A stretch of DNA of 64,000 nt from Adiantum capillus-veneris (GCA_014529385.2 CM043955.1:137817108-137881107), one strand, 5' to 3'; counted from the first letter of the stretch, positions 33,824 to 46,557 are shown. Notes: generated from the letters alone by a model not told the origin. Made by a program: numbers and translations.

Positions 33824-35244
33824 TCATTTATCCTTTAAAATAGTCTTTTGTTGTATGGAATCCAGGCTCTCTGGGTCTTTGACTCTTGCCTCTAGGGAAT
33901 GAGTTGTGTATGACATGAAATAGGGGCCCCGAGTGCTTGGCACCCATAATCGATGCCAAAAACGCAGGGCAGACTGTTTCTCTATCAGGATTATCCTTTC
34001 TGCGTTCAATAGCACGGGATACCCACCACACAATCTTGTAATAACTTTCATTGCAAACAAAGGGAACTTTGCATTCTCCTCATAGTATTTCTTGTGGTAT
34101 ATTATGATCTAGAAAATAATATCAAAACATTCATGGGTTATTATTGATTTACGTACGATAGTGTCAACAAGTACTTGAATTGTTTCTACAACCCTTTTTG
34201 TGGTTAAAAAGCTCGATGTATTGAGACAACACCACATCCTTGCCTTGCACTCCAGTGACAAGTCCTTTCCTCGAGCCTCCTACTCTTTTAAGGAACCTAT
34301 CATCATACACAAGCACCTGTCAACAATCAAATTTATCTCAATATTGCATATTGGGACATGGGCAAAACCATATGCATGCCGCTAAAGAAGTTACCATCTG
34401 ATTCTCGTCCATTTCTAGCATGGACCTTCCCCACACAAGTGAATTGAGTGGCTATTCGCCATCTAGGCCAGGGGTGCCATGGGGATACCAATGTTTTCTA
34501 AGCCTATATGTCTTGTGGTTGATTGGAACTGCTCCTCTGTTGGCAAATTGGCTTCTCCAGACTTTGCTTCATTGAATATATCTTTGATCAGTCTTGAAGT
34601 GAACTGTGTGTCGTGCACAGATGTGTCATCAAGTAGATGTTTGTCCACTCCATCCTCCACAAATCCCATGTCTATCTCACAAAAATTCACAATTGCAACT
34701 AAGCAGTAGTCCTCCCGTATATTCAACTCATGCATAATACCCGTGAGGAGAATGTAGTGCACCCTGTCAGCCATAGCAAAAATGGGAGCGCAATTCAGAA
34801 GCAAAGACCCTTCCTCATTTGGGCTTTCTTGCTTGCTTCCAAGTGCTGCATTTAAAAGAGAAGCAAGAGTTAAGCCTGCATCAAATCTTCTTCTACGTCA
34901 AACTGTAACTCCATGTCTCCTACCTCTTCCTCTTGTGCCAATGGGAAACTACCAAAATTTGACCGACTAGGAATTCTTTGACTCACCATCCTCAACAGGT
35001 ACAGGTAACACACAAACCCATGGTTGAATTCCACTAAGCAACACCTTTTAGAGTGCTTAGGACATCTTTCTTTGACAAGCAGTGCATTGGAGGGATACTT
35101 TTCCAGACAAGAATTCAACGTTCTTGCAACACGCTTCTCAGGATCAAGATTTGTTGGATCCACAAATCGCTTGCCCTTAATTGATTGGGAGCTATCACAA
35201 ATGGCTGCTTCGTACTGTTGCAAATGCATTTGTAGGTACTCCAT
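33824..35244 (-). pseudogene. Unidentified multi-exon minus-strand gene in element 2
   Basis: Three minus-strand frames are arranged as possible exons: 35244-34870 (124 codons, contains CPKHSKRCCLVEFNHGFVC), about 34855-34463 (upstream acceptor AAATGCAG then an open frame through VHYILLTGIMHELNIREDY) and 34060-33824. The first frame has an H/C-rich cluster that could bind metal. The exact donor sites were not settled. It has no counterpart in element 1. It could be an extra transposon gene, a gene captured by element 2, or a separate insertion. Confidence 0.35.
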
Positions 35245-37521
35245 TAAACAATCAATACTTTGCTAGATACAAAACTTTGCATTAAAAATTAGTGATAGCT
35301 GCACGGTCATGATCACGGTCGTCGCTGTATAGGGACGTGAACAATTTTTCTTCACATGTATCCTCCCCTACATCGTCCTCTAGTACTATGTTCCGCATGT
35401 CTGAAAGAAACATCAAGACAAAGCTACTATTATATAATGAACTAGACCAACATGATCATCTTGGTACTATTCATGTTATACCCACTCCCATTTGGGGTCA
35501 GGATTAAGCAAATAGAGGGCTTGAAGGACTCTTCATGCCCTTCTTTGCTTGGTCTTGACCTAAGAGAATCAATACAATTCACGGTATCTCCGCGTCCATT
35601 TGGCACAGAGGTTTAGAACCAAGCGAAGGAGTCCCTTGTGAAATTATTGAGGCCTTTATTCACCGAGTTTTGACCGTGCTTTGAGAGGTCTCGTCAGAAC
35701 CATGCAAGAGGCTTAGTTATTAATTTAATACTCTAAAGGTATTTACTCGCTTGGTTCCGACCCGTTTGTTTAGTAGATTCAAGGACATGGCAATAGTTAA
35801 AACCAAATGAGTAAGGGCGTAAAGAATCCACCAGTACCCATATTTGCTTGGTTTGACCTGGGTGATCGTCTCGATACTACCCAGGCATATTTGCGGTCAG
35901 AACCAAGCAAGGAGAGGGATTGAAGGATTCTTAGGCCCTTCTTCGCTTGGTTTTGACCCATAAAAATATATCAGTACAGTTTGCGATATCGCCGCGTCCA
36001 TTTGACACAGAGGGTTAGAACAAAGCAAAGAAGGGCTTGAAGAATCCTTAGTTATTCATTTAATTCTCTTTGCTTAGTTATTCATTTAATACTCTATTTG
36101 AGAATAGTTGGCTTAGTTATCAATAATTGATAATTGATAACGAAGCCTATGTGCCCATAGACTATCTAAGCCCACTCACTCATTTAATACTATTTGCTTA
36201 GTTATTCATTTAATACTCTATTTGAGAATAGTTGGATTCGTTATCAATAACTGATAACTGATAACGAAGCCTCATGTGCCCATAGACTATCTAAGCCCAA
36301 TCACTCACTATGCCCAAACAGAGAATTAAATGAGTAACTATAGCCTTGCACGTTTAGACAAGGGGTCATTATTCCACGTTTAGACAAGGGGTCATTATTC
36401 CACTATTCTTTGAACCTCACAGCTATGCATGGAGAATCTGAACCATTGTTACCGTGCTCCGACCTTAATAACTACTCTCCCCTTGTGCCCTAACCCCGTG
36501 ATGAAGGTGCACAGACGTGAAACACACAAGCAGAGGAGAGCTAGCTGGGGGGGGGAGAGAGAGAACGAGAGAGAGAGAACCTGTCTCTGCAATATCCAAT
36601 GGCACCGAGGTGGATGGGGATGCGGTAGGTAACAACAGACACAATGCTTTGGAGGTTGTTGAGAGCACGATCGCGAGAGGTGGTTGAGAGAAAGATCATG
36701 AAAAGGTGAAGGAAACCTGGCAGTAACAAACTCAAAGCTTTGGAGGTCGTTGAGAGCAAGATCAAGAGAGGTGGCTGACAACAAGATCGCAAAAAATGCA
36801 AGGCCGATTTGTTTCTTCTATCTGGAGATGGTGATGTGGACCCCTAACTCCAAAAGGACACGTGGGTTGGCCATCACACAAGGACAACTAGTGTAAACAC
36901 AAAAAACAGACTCATATTCTCATGAAGCATAGTCCACCAATTGTCATGAACATAGAAATGATGCTCATTAAGGATGCGCATGGTCCAAAGTCTAGAGGTA
37001 GGTAACCCCACCTTCGAGCATTAGCCTGCTCCTGGATTGCATTTTAACTCTACCCCCATCCTAGCTGAGCCTTCGCATAGTGTGCAAACAATAAAAGGAC
37101 AAGTACTCCCGCCCACTTGCCGGGTCCTCTTTTGCCTTGATTTTTTGACGCAGATCTATCTCGATTCTCTACACAGTGCTCACGTATCTTATCATTCTTT
37201 TTTGCACTTCAAATTTGAAAGGTCAATACTAGGCGAATAGGGGTGATAGAACTGTGTTTCGGGTTCTAATTCGCTTGTTACTGACCATCTTCCTTGCCGT
37301 TTTGTTTCTGTTGTGCTGTTTGTAGATCTTTCTTTTTTTTTGCATTCAAATTTGCAAGGTCAATGCCAAGAAAATAGGGGTGTCATTACTATATTTGATG
37401 CTCTGGTTTGCTTGATACTGACCATAATATTTGTAGTTGTGTTTGATGTGTGGATCCCCTTATGTGAAACTAACATTCACTCACATAATGTGGTTGTTTC
37501 TTCATTATGCTGTTTGTAGGG
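35245..37521. other. Repeat-rich non-coding region of element 2
   Basis: Holds scattered inverted copies of a motif close to GGTCAATACCAAGCGAATAG (about 35490-36010 and 37220-37440), a 124-bp tandem duplication (36071-36306), a 28-bp tandem duplication (about 36350-36405) and a roughly 106-bp imperfect tandem repeat (about 36645-36780). The ORFs here overlap these repeats and are not called. Confidence 0.6.
36071..36306. repeat. 124-bp tandem duplication with internal palindrome
   Basis: TGCTTAGTTATTCATTTAAT starts units at 36071 and 36195. Each unit carries a palindrome of the form GGCTTAGTTATCAATAATTG followed by its inverse ending GATAACGAAGCC, and then CCCATAGACTATCTAAGCCC. Confidence 0.85.
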
Positions 37522-37885
37522 ATGGCTTGTGGAAAGTCCACACCTAGAAGGGCGACAGGTAAGTCCTTGCATGCTCAAGCAAGAAGAAATCGATATGAGG
37601 CGCATAGATGCGTCCTATAAGAGCTGCACAAGATCAAAAGGCACATGCAACCAAACATTCCAAGGCTTCCCTTTCAACGAGTGGTGCGAGAGATATGCAA
37701 GAATTGGTGAGTGGGTATGCGATGGGCTAGCAGTGCTCTTCTTTGCCTGTAGGAGATTGCATAGGACTACCTCGTTGAATTTTTCAGTGATGGCTACATC
37801 CTCACGGCCCATGTGCATCATGTCACGATTATGCCCAGGGATTTTGACACCCTCTGCAGGCTGCATTTTTCTATGATGGGCTGCT
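37522..37885 (+). pseudogene. Histone H3-fold pseudogene in element 2
   Basis: Reading from ATG 37522 in one frame gives a short basic tail (MACGKSTPRRATGKS) and then the H3 fold, interrupted by TAA at 37618 and three further stops (TGA, TAG, TAG). Blocks matching H3 are RLPFQRVVREI (alpha1), an RW dipeptide after a loop 1 of canonical length, DYLVEFFSDG (alpha2) and VTIMPRDF (before alpha3). No frameshift is needed. The tail is short, unlike the H3-like protein of element 1. The tryptophan after the loop and the DYLV segment recall centromeric H3, but loop 1 lacks the usual extra residue. A splice acceptor (TTTGTAG) directly precedes the ATG. It is dead, but it pairs an H3 gene with gene A for a second time. 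Confidence 0.75.
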
Positions 37886-37892
37886 TCAGTCA

Positions 37893-38579
37893 GTGCCAAT
37901 TTGGGACAATAGGACGATGGATATTCTTACATCCACCCCTCCATCCTCACACACAACAAGAAGAGAGCCTTCAAGGGTTGAGAGCAGCAGACACACAAGA
38001 TCACATGTCAAGAGGGAGGAGCCTGAGCACATCACGAAGGAGCGTGCACAGGCAAGGACAGAGCCCAAGCCCGCACGGGTAGAGACAGAGACCACTATGA
38101 AAGAGCAACCCGGTTTAGAGCTTGAGCCCAGGAGAGAGGAACCTGCAAAGGAAGAACCAGATCCCAGCAGGGAAGCAAGAGAGGATCCCACAACCCTTCA
38201 GCTTGAGTCCCAGCTTGAGTCAACCAGGGAGAAGCCCTCCAATTTAGACCCTGAGCTGGTAAGGGAAGAGCTCGGTGAGGTAGGGCTAGAGTCTGCTCAA
38301 GAGAAGCAACAAGCAACTACCTCTTCACAAGGGCCAGCTAGCAAGCGAAGAGCAAGAACGTGTCCAAGAAGACTGGCATACTGTAGAGCAGATCAATGAA
38401 GAAAACAAAGAGGAACTACAAATTCTTGTCAATTCAGCACCTCTTCGAGCACATATTCCTCTTCCCAAACGATCACAGACAGCCTCCATTATCAACCTCA
38501 ATCAACAAGATTTTCTGTGCATGCACGACTTCTCCAATGCCAACGTAACGGATGCAATCGTCCATGCTTCTATGTGATA
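37893..38579 (+). pseudogene. Charged ORF remnant after the H3-like pseudogene
   Basis: A 168-codon frame (37893-38399) rich in E, R, P and S is followed, after a frame change near 38340, by about 60 further open codons (ending TGA near 38577) that contain INLNQQDFLCMHDF. The charged part resembles in composition the long tail of the element 1 H3-like protein. The last part faintly recalls the DGEEYVFLHDLEKAF region of gene C. Both comparisons are weak. It could be the start of a gene C-like gene. Confidence 0.3.
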
Positions 38580-41423
38580 AAGATAAGGTTCATTATGTGA
38601 CACTCTCAAGGTTAGTACCAAGAAAATAAGGACCCTTAAAAATTTACAAGGTTGCTATTTGCTTGGTATTGACCTTAGTTTGAGGTTAGTAGCAAGTGAA
38701 TAGAGACACTTGGATATCTTTAAGGCAACTAATCGCTTGGTATTGACCCGGGTTAGAACCAAGCGATTAGGGACTTAGATTACCATTTCAAGATCCTTAT
38801 TCACTTTGTTCTGACTTATCTCTATATATCAAGTAACCAATCTAAATGATAGTTCTTTTTCATGTCAGGTACGCTATCTCGCTTCTACCTACAAATGTGC
38901 ATGATAAAATCTATATCTATGTAATAGATCTGCTTATATCGCCTATGCTGGAATGCCATTTTTTGATGATGTTGGGCTGATTCAATAGAGTAAGTTGGGA
39001 TCTAGCGTGCTTTTTGGTCACTGCCTACAATCAAAGGTGAGTTTTGTGTTGGTATGCAAAGAACATGATCTAGGTGCTGCCACTGAGCATCAACGGGTCA
39101 GCGTCCCCACTCAGATTGATGATTTTAGGTGTGGCTGGAGGATGTGTATGAATGCTATGCTCCTTCTAAGACAAATTTTGGATGTACCAAACGTAAGTAC
39201 GCATATTGTTTAAGTGCTTGTATCATTGCAATGCCTTTATGAAAAGAAGATACTTCTTTACTTACTTTCTTATTATCACACATCTTCAAGACCTTCAATT
39301 ACATAACTGAGGACTTTGAACAAGCCCACATCCAAGAAATGACGCAGAGGTACTAGCAGACTCAAGATAAGGTTCGAGACATGGAAGAAGCAATCAATCA
39401 ATATTATGCGGACACCACAGAAGTAGAGGATTGGGCTACACGTCAACGTTAAGAGAGAGAATAGAGTGAAGCTTCACAGGTTCAAGATGCATTGGACGCC
39501 ATGGACGAAGCCCTGAAATTTGAGAGACGTGAAAGGGTACCCGAGAAAAGTGTCCCCCGAGGGAGAAGGATCAGCAACCAGGTCCTGGGGATTCACTCTA
39601 TATACAAAACGGGATGCCACTTGCATGCGAACAACTTTGATAAAACCCCTATATACAACTCATATTAGGGAATATGACCCCCCTTTCTACGTTTATACAA
39701 CAATCAATGAAGAAAACTATCATAGCTCTATCTTACATATAAAATTTAGGTCTCACATTATCTAAAGTAAGACTAGTCAAAGAGTGTGTAGCATAGTGAC
39801 TGGCAACGTACTAAGGAGCCACTTCTCTTGATAACTAGATATATACCCAGTGGTCTTAGTTTGACTTTCAAACTATGTGCCCAATCAACATTCTGACCCA
39901 TCTAAATTACTCAAAAAACATGGTTATAAAGTTGTGTGAGGTTCTCCATGTAAATTTGCATCTATAAAAACGCTTTATAGCTTTCATCCCTCAACAAATG
40001 AACTATAATCACAAAACAAGCAATTGATACAAAGCAGTGTTAGTTCTTGCATGTATCTTTGTAGCTATTAGCTCACAAGTTTGAGGAGGGCAGACTCTTT
40101 CGGGAAGCCATGATTTTGAAACACAAAAACTTCCTCTCATTTTTCCATTTTCTCACTCCCCCCCCCCAAATATGATACCCCTGTCAAATATTATTTTTAA
40201 TCTTGGGAGATAAATTATTGAGGGTTTGGCTTTTGACAAATAAGACATTGCTTCTTCTTCTTTTTCTTCTTTGCCATTAAGTAGACATTAAAGAAATAGA
40301 GACAAATAATATCACCATAATCCAAGAATCAGTATGACACTGCATAAAATTGAAATTTCTTGCAAACTATCAGGAAACTGCGTGAATCTGCTTGAATTTA
40401 TTGCAAACTATAAGGAAACTGCATGATTTTGCCTAAAAACTGTTGAATTTCTTGCAAATTTTCAGGAAAACACCCTACATTACTTAAAAATTGCCATCAG
40501 GTTGCAAAAACGACCCTAAAAATAGTACGACAACACCTTGTTGAAAAAAATCTTGATTTTTGAAAACACCCCGAAAACCAAAAACGCCTTGAATAGAACT
40601 AGGGTTTCCACTCCTTAATTTGCCACTTTTGACAAAAACCAACAAAGGATCGCCATGTGTTATTGCCTCTCATCCCAACTCCCAAGAGAGACAATAAGAA
40701 ACCTCTTACACAAGATTCATTCACAAAATCCCTTATCAAACAGTGTTCAATACATATACAAGAATCAAGAATCTATCAGGTGACTGAATCTAAACTGAAA
40801 ACTGAATACGCAAGAAAACAAGAATTTGACATTGCACATGGCTTCAATCCTCTTCTCCTTCTTCATTCCATACGTCCAAAACATTACAACTACCAGGGAA
40901 TAACCCGTTTTTTGATTTGAAGAGGTTTTTGTCCCTTTCACACTACAAATCGTGGCTACTTCCTGAAAAACTACAAACACTGAACTAAAATTCTAAAATT
41001 GTTTTGGGTTTAAGAGTATCCAAGACTGATCATCTATAGTATAACTATTAAAAATGGTAACAGAGTCAACTGTAGTGCTAGGCCTTTCAGAGGTAGTCAT
41101 GTTGTGCACTAGAACAGACAGTAGAGTTAACAAAAATATGGAAAAATGGAAGACAGTTTTGAGAGGGAAGTAGAGTAACTCAACTACATTTGGGTGGGAA
41201 CATAGATACTGGATGGAGCCTTCAACGCAAGCTTTGAAACTCTTTGGTACATAGTTAGTACGGTTTACGGCATTTATGTTTTGAAAGTGTGACATTGTAT
41301 AATTTGAATAACAAAATTTATGCTTTCCTTATTTTCTCAACGAGTTTCACCCTAAAAATGCCGATTTTCAACGTAACGTTAGCCTCTTCCTCATAGGTCG
41401 AGTCCCACTCTCTCTCTAGAACT
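38580..41423. other. Right part of element 2, no supported gene
   Basis: Contains more inverted copies of the CCAAGCGATTAGGGAC type motif (38605-38830), a 72-codon frame at 38995-39213 without recognisable content, and AT-rich sequence with poly-A and poly-C runs. The reverse-complemented end (41424-41459) matches the left end of element 2. Confidence 0.4.
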
Positions 41424-41459
41424 AAAAGGCCCAAAAGTGAGTCCAAAGTTCTCCTAATG

Positions 41460-42481
41460 AAGACGAGAGAGAAATTGAAAGGGAGTGTGCATAGGTTTTT
41501 GGACATGTGTATTGCTCAATTGATTGTAAGTTGATTTGAAGAATGAAGCGCAAAGGGGATTGACTTCGACAATGTTTGCATAAGGTATTATTATCGCAAG
41601 AGTTTTAGTTAATCAATGCACCCACAAATCATCTCTTGTCTTTCTCTCCACTACAGTATCATGCAAATATCCCTTCTCACGCACTTGTTGACCGTAGTTG
41701 TTTGCAAAATCCTCCAACACCTTTGCTCATGGGACCATGCCCTTAATAAAATTTTCAAAACAATAAAATTCAAATGTCACTGTGTGTTGGCTGGAAACCC
41801 TGGCCCTTCGTTGTGTTGAAAAGGCCACAACCCACACACTCATACCGTGTGTCACGGTGTTATGCACCCACCCTCGTTACCTAATAAAGAGTGCATGCTA
41901 CCTACGGGGATACGCTATAGACTAGCTGGTAAATTCTACAGCATTCGCTCAATCATCGCCGCAGTTAGCACAAAACACAAAACACACCCCCCCTAAAATC
42001 AAAGCTACACTCCTGCTAGTGCCTCATCACATGCACGTGCTCACTTTATCATTGAGTCACTAACGGTTTGAGTTCAGCTTTCAAACTGCACCTCCTATTG
42101 TGCTTTCATCTGTCTACGATGTACACCAAGGATCGTCTTTGCTTGGATGCGACCATGCAATGATGCAACTGTGCAAGGGTCAAAGACTCACATGCTCACA
42201 CTCTCCTGGAACTCGCCATTAAATGGATAGGTGCCCTCATCGATTGGAAAAGTCATCTGACCATAACCTACCTGCTGTCAACAACCCCAACCACTTGTCT
42301 TGCCCGCTTTGCCCACACCTATTCTTAACACACACACACAGTTTGCCCAATCCCATGATTCTCATCTTGTGTCGAGTCTTTACATTGCTCACTGCTGACT
42401 GAGCACACATTGGCCATATGCAGGTTGGTCAGATACTAGATGTCGTGCTAATTTATGGCGCATCCTGAACCAACACAATGT
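41460..42481. other. Unassigned sequence between element 2 and a copia element
   Basis: No ORF over about 70 codons with recognisable content and no repeat structure noticed. Confidence 0.35.
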
Positions 42482-42696
42482 TGGGGTAAATGCGCTATGC
42501 CTTTTTCCTGCCCGGACGTCCAATGTTCGGCCGCCCGCCCACGTGTGTACATACCCTTATTGTTCATTACATATGAGAATAAGGAGCTCCTCATCTTAAG
42601 TCTTGTGAGGCTTCTCCACCCACACAGGCTTGTGCTCTTTCCCCTTCCTTGCAAGCACTGCACCACACACGCATTTGTGCACATGCACACTCATCA
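42482..42696 (+). repeat. 5' LTR of the gutted copia element
   Basis: About 215 bp, ending CACTCATCA just before ATTGGTATCAGAGC. It is clearly alignable with 50823-51050. Confidence 0.75.
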
Positions 42697-44679
42697 ATTG
42701 GTATCAGAGCTACGGCTAGGCGGCGGCAGTGATCTTTTGGCAGCAACGGAGCTTGGATGGAGCTCAGCGCTTCATGGCACTGGATCGGGTTGATTCGGCA
42801 ACAGATCCAACATGGATTTGACAACTAGATCTCAAAGATCAAGGTAACAGGAGCTTACACTCCACCAAACAAAAGGAGAGAGAGAGATCAAGTTTTCTGT
42901 GAGCTAGGGGCACTGAGAAGCAAATCACTTAGGTTTGGCAGCTTGACAGCTATTTAGTATTTTAGTCATAGCTTGAGCTAGGAAGCTCCAATTTCAAAAA
43001 TTTTAAATCAAAACGTAGATCTCTTCAAGATTTACAACTTTGTAGAAGAAATTGTTTTCTGATTCAGAGTGCAAATGGGTCAAAAATCCAAAACACAGAG
43101 ACTGTGTTTTTCAAGACATTTTTGTGTACAACTGCTTGGAGAGTGAGAGAAAGCGAACTATGTGAGAACACACTAGCCACGTACGGGCAAGTAAGCCCCA
43201 CATTATCCGGCATCGGCCCAAGTTTGGTTTTCTAGCATCGTCTCCGGCCTCGAGCATTGACGGCTCGGCTTGGCGCATCGGTTTTGACACCGATTTGCGG
43301 CTATTTGACTAGCGGGATTTTGCGCAGCAGTGAAAGCCAACATCGAGCGTTTTATTGACTTCGAGCAGAGGTAGCCATAGCATTGGCACTTCCGTCCGGC
43401 GGCGGAAGACGGCTCCGACGGCCATCCCCGGCTTTACGACTTCGACGGTCATCTCTAGTTTCGGCTTCAATGGCACATACCGACAGATACGACTCTAACT
43501 GACCATTCTAGAGCAGATTTCTCTCTTGAGAGCACATAGCTCTTGACAGGTTTTTTGGCTTTTGGATTGACGTGTTTATCGATTGATGAGGTAGTAGTTG
43601 CCAGTTCTTCAATGGTTTTGCTTACAGGTTGCGAGCAGCTTGTGTGGAGCACTAGAGAGCATTTTATGCACAATTTGGTGCAGTTTCAGGCTATGTATGC
43701 TTATGTGGATACAACTTGAGCTAGGTATAGCTCATAGGTAGCATATTTATAGGTTTACAAGTGTTTTTGGATAGGTACATGTCTGTAGAGCCACTCGGTC
43801 AAGTGTGAGCCAGTTTGCCTGGCTTTTGGCAGGGTATATAGACCATTTGTGGATCTGTTTACTGAGACACTGTGTGTCTAGTTTTCATGCGATTTGGTGA
43901 GATTTTTTAAGTCTTTACTCCGTTTCCAGGGGAAACTCTGCCAGATTCTTCCCATGGTTTGCACGTATTCATAGTTTGCTCTCTGATGGTGTAAGTGGAC
44001 TCCCACTCTGGCATTATCTGCAGTTTTTTGGCTTACAGTTTGCGTTGAGTTTTGACTCATTTTGAAAGGAAATTCTGTTTGTTTTTCTCCGTCTTCTCTC
44101 CATAAAATTTTGCAGTGTTATGCCATCTTCTACAGTGGTTGATATATTCCCACTTTGACAGTGATTGAGTGCTTACTCTCACTTTGACAAATTTTGTCAG
44201 TTTGGACACAGTTTGGTGTTCTTGTACCCACTCTCATAGGAGTGAGGATTGTGTATGCTTGTGTGGCTACAGAATTTAGCATCATATTTGATGCGATTGA
44301 TCATGCTTTTGAGCATTGTGTAATGGTCGAACTACCTCCTATGTTGTTGCCAGTTTGGCATGGTTTATGGTTGAGATTGTACTTGAGGTTTTTCTCAGTT
44401 TATAGGGAAGATTCTGTCAGATTTTCCAAAATTTTCTGGCATACTTTGGCTCTTAGCCTTCAGTCATAGTATGCTGGTAGTGGTTACAGGTTTCCTTTGA
44501 TTTTGCCTCATGTTCTCACATCGACGCATATTCCGAGCATGAGACTAAAACATGCAGGTTATAGGTTTTCACTATTGAGCTACTGGTTGGTTTATGCTTG
44601 ATTAGCATAGTGATTGAGTGATCTCCCACTTTGTTTTCATTCTGGCGTTCACTTAAAGAAGCAGACATGTGTGACATTG

Positions 44680-45310
44680 AGAAATGGCTGTCTTGTTCTT
44701 GCCAATACATGCATTTTTGGCATTGCAGTAACATAGGGCACATTAGACACCGTTGTTTCATACGTATGAGATAGCAGAGATGTATGTGAGATGTAGATAC
44801 GGCTTTGACAGATGTTAGAGAGGTAGTTCTAGTGGTAGTCTATGCCAATGAAGGTGATGTCATGCTTGCCTTCAGTGTACCTCTTGCACATTTGTCTATG
44901 GTTGGAACACTTTCTCCACAGTGGTTACTAGATAGTGATGCAATTTTCCATATCACACCATGTCGTGAGTGGTTTAGCACATTTTCTAGTGGGAGACTTG
45001 GCTGTGTGCACTTGGCCAATGGTTCGGCGTTTGACATAGAGGGTGTAAGAGATGTTTGTTTGTCATTTCCCAGTGATGCGTCATACACACTACGATATGT
45101 ACGCTATGTTCCTTAACTGAGATAGAGCTTGATCTCAATGAGACAATTGGCAGCTTTTGGTTGTCAGGTTCTACTTAGAGAGCAGTCTTTCCAGTTGCAT
45201 TGTGGTTCACTAGTGATTGCCAAAGGAGCCCGCAGCGGTGTGGTATATCCTATGCATGTGGGGTTCGAGTCGGCGTAGTTTTGGTTTTGTTGCTAGCATG
45301 CTTTGAGCGA
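44680..45310 (+). pseudogene. Copia gag zinc knuckle and protease remnant
   Basis: Codons near 44690-44760 give a CCHC-like pattern (CQYMHFWHCSNIGHIRHRCF). The frame 44805-45116 reads a copia protease: WLLDSDAIFHITPCREWF, where D-S-D replaces the active-site D-S-G, then LGCVHLANGSAFDIEGVRDV and LRYVRYVP. Beyond the stop at 45114-45116 the frame continues with SFQLHCGSLVIAKGARSGV, typical of the region before integrase. Stops and the lost glycine show it is inactive. Confidence 0.75.
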
Positions 45311-45322
45311 GAGATGAGACGT

Positions 45323-46508
45323 TGTCGTGATGTGACACGTACATAGTGGGAACACATGCTACAAGAGTTATCTTGTAACTTTTTAGATACATAGTTATAT
45401 TTTCTATAATGTACATCTGCATATTTAAGTATAATAATATGCCTTCTATCTCATCCTATTATTTTTCTCAAGGGTAACCTATTCTTACTTTACCATCAGA
45501 AAATACTATGTGAAAAGCGTCAATAGCTCCACCTCTTTAACTTGGGGCAAAAAGCATTGATTCTTTATTTCTATTATCTCATTATCATCTCACACCCTAG
45601 CTAGATCCTATATCTAGGGTAAACTTCAATATATATATATATTCTATGTATTTTTCATATTTTTCTTATATTTCTTTTTAAATAGCTACTAGGAGGGAAT
45701 CAAATCCTAGTGGGACACGAGGTGGCATGATTTCAAAGATACCCTTATTTTAATGCATTATTGCAAGCATGATTACAAAACATTGTCAAGGAGCAATGCC
45801 ATGCTTTCATATGGCATGAGGTGTCCTTTGGAATCAAATGAAAGTTTAAGCTAAGGGGACCACAGGAAGACTTTTGCTGCCAGAAATGGACCCTATTTTG
45901 ATGATTTTTTTACACAAGGTTCCAATCCGAATTGGAAAACGATTCTAAAATGAAAATCGTAGCTAATGAGATGAATTTACTGCCCATATTTTTACTTTTT
46001 TATTTGGAGCCACGGTTGAGGAGGTATGATCAAAATACTGGACCCCAGTCTGCCCACATCATGCAAGGACAACTCATTTCCAACTTTTCCAGTTTCTATT
46101 CACATTGGCTGTTCTCTTCTTGTGTAAACCCTTGGGGGTTCCCTCCACCTATAAAAGGAGACCTCTTCTTCCTTGAAAACAACTCAAGCATTCAAGCCAT
46201 TGATGAGAGGAATTCATGAGGGAGGGAGTAGTAATGCCAAATTGTACTTAGTCATTAACATAAGCCTAAGTCTACACTTTCTCCTAGAAGAAGACAAGCC
46301 ATTCTTGCAACAAGCTAACCTTGGAAGATCAACTCTAATCAAAGAAGGTCTTGCACTTGGTGTATCAATCAAAGTGGAATTATCCACTCTTCTTCTCTCT
46401 CGATCAATAATGGTGCTGAAGGGTTTGTCAATTTTTGTTGAGTTTTCTCACAAACTCTCACAGCCATAAGCCCGGTGTTTTCCTGGAAAGACCGCAAATT
46501 TCTCGACA
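45323..46508 (+). repeat. 5' LTR of the non-autonomous element
   Basis: 1186 bp with a clear TATA box (TATAAAAG, 46150-46157) and near identity to 48901-50086. The overlapping frames at 45932-46469 occur in both LTRs and are not called as genes. Confidence 0.9.
46150..46157 (+). promoter_or_regulatory. TATA box in the 5' LTR
   Basis: TATAAAAG in the context CCACCTATAAAAGGAGACC, repeated at 49728-49735 in the 3' LTR. It is the likely promoter of the element. Confidence 0.7.
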
Positions 46509-46557
46509 TATTTTTGGTGAACCCGACGCGCACAAGCCGGGGTGAGAGTACGTAAAG

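Larger units (their letters stand above)
30177..41459 (+). mobile_element. DNA transposon 'element 2', older relative of element 1
   Basis: The left end CATTAGGAGAACTTTGGACT (30177) continues to TTTTGGGCC. The reverse-complemented right end starting at 41459 is identical over about 32 bases. The first bases match the ends of element 1. Inside are a diverged gene A (31014-33640) and a histone H3-fold pseudogene (37522-37885), both on the plus strand, in the same order as in element 1. It also has an unrelated minus-strand ORF cluster (33824-35244) and many short inverted repeats. No clear target duplication is visible (GATC on the left, AAGA on the right if the ends are CATTAGG/CCTAATG). The element is 11.3 kb including the MITE inserted in its left end. 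Confidence 0.75.

Noticed and set aside
35490-36010. Possible CRISPR-like array of short repeats
   Set aside because: Repeats are inverted, irregularly spaced and diverged; the DNA is eukaryotic.
36449-36801. Overlapping minus-strand frames up to 111 codons
   Set aside because: They follow a roughly 106-bp imperfect tandem repeat and a GA tract; low complexity.
45932-46469. 95- and 98-codon frames repeated at 49510-50047
   Set aside because: They lie within the LTRs of the non-autonomous element and are duplicated with them.
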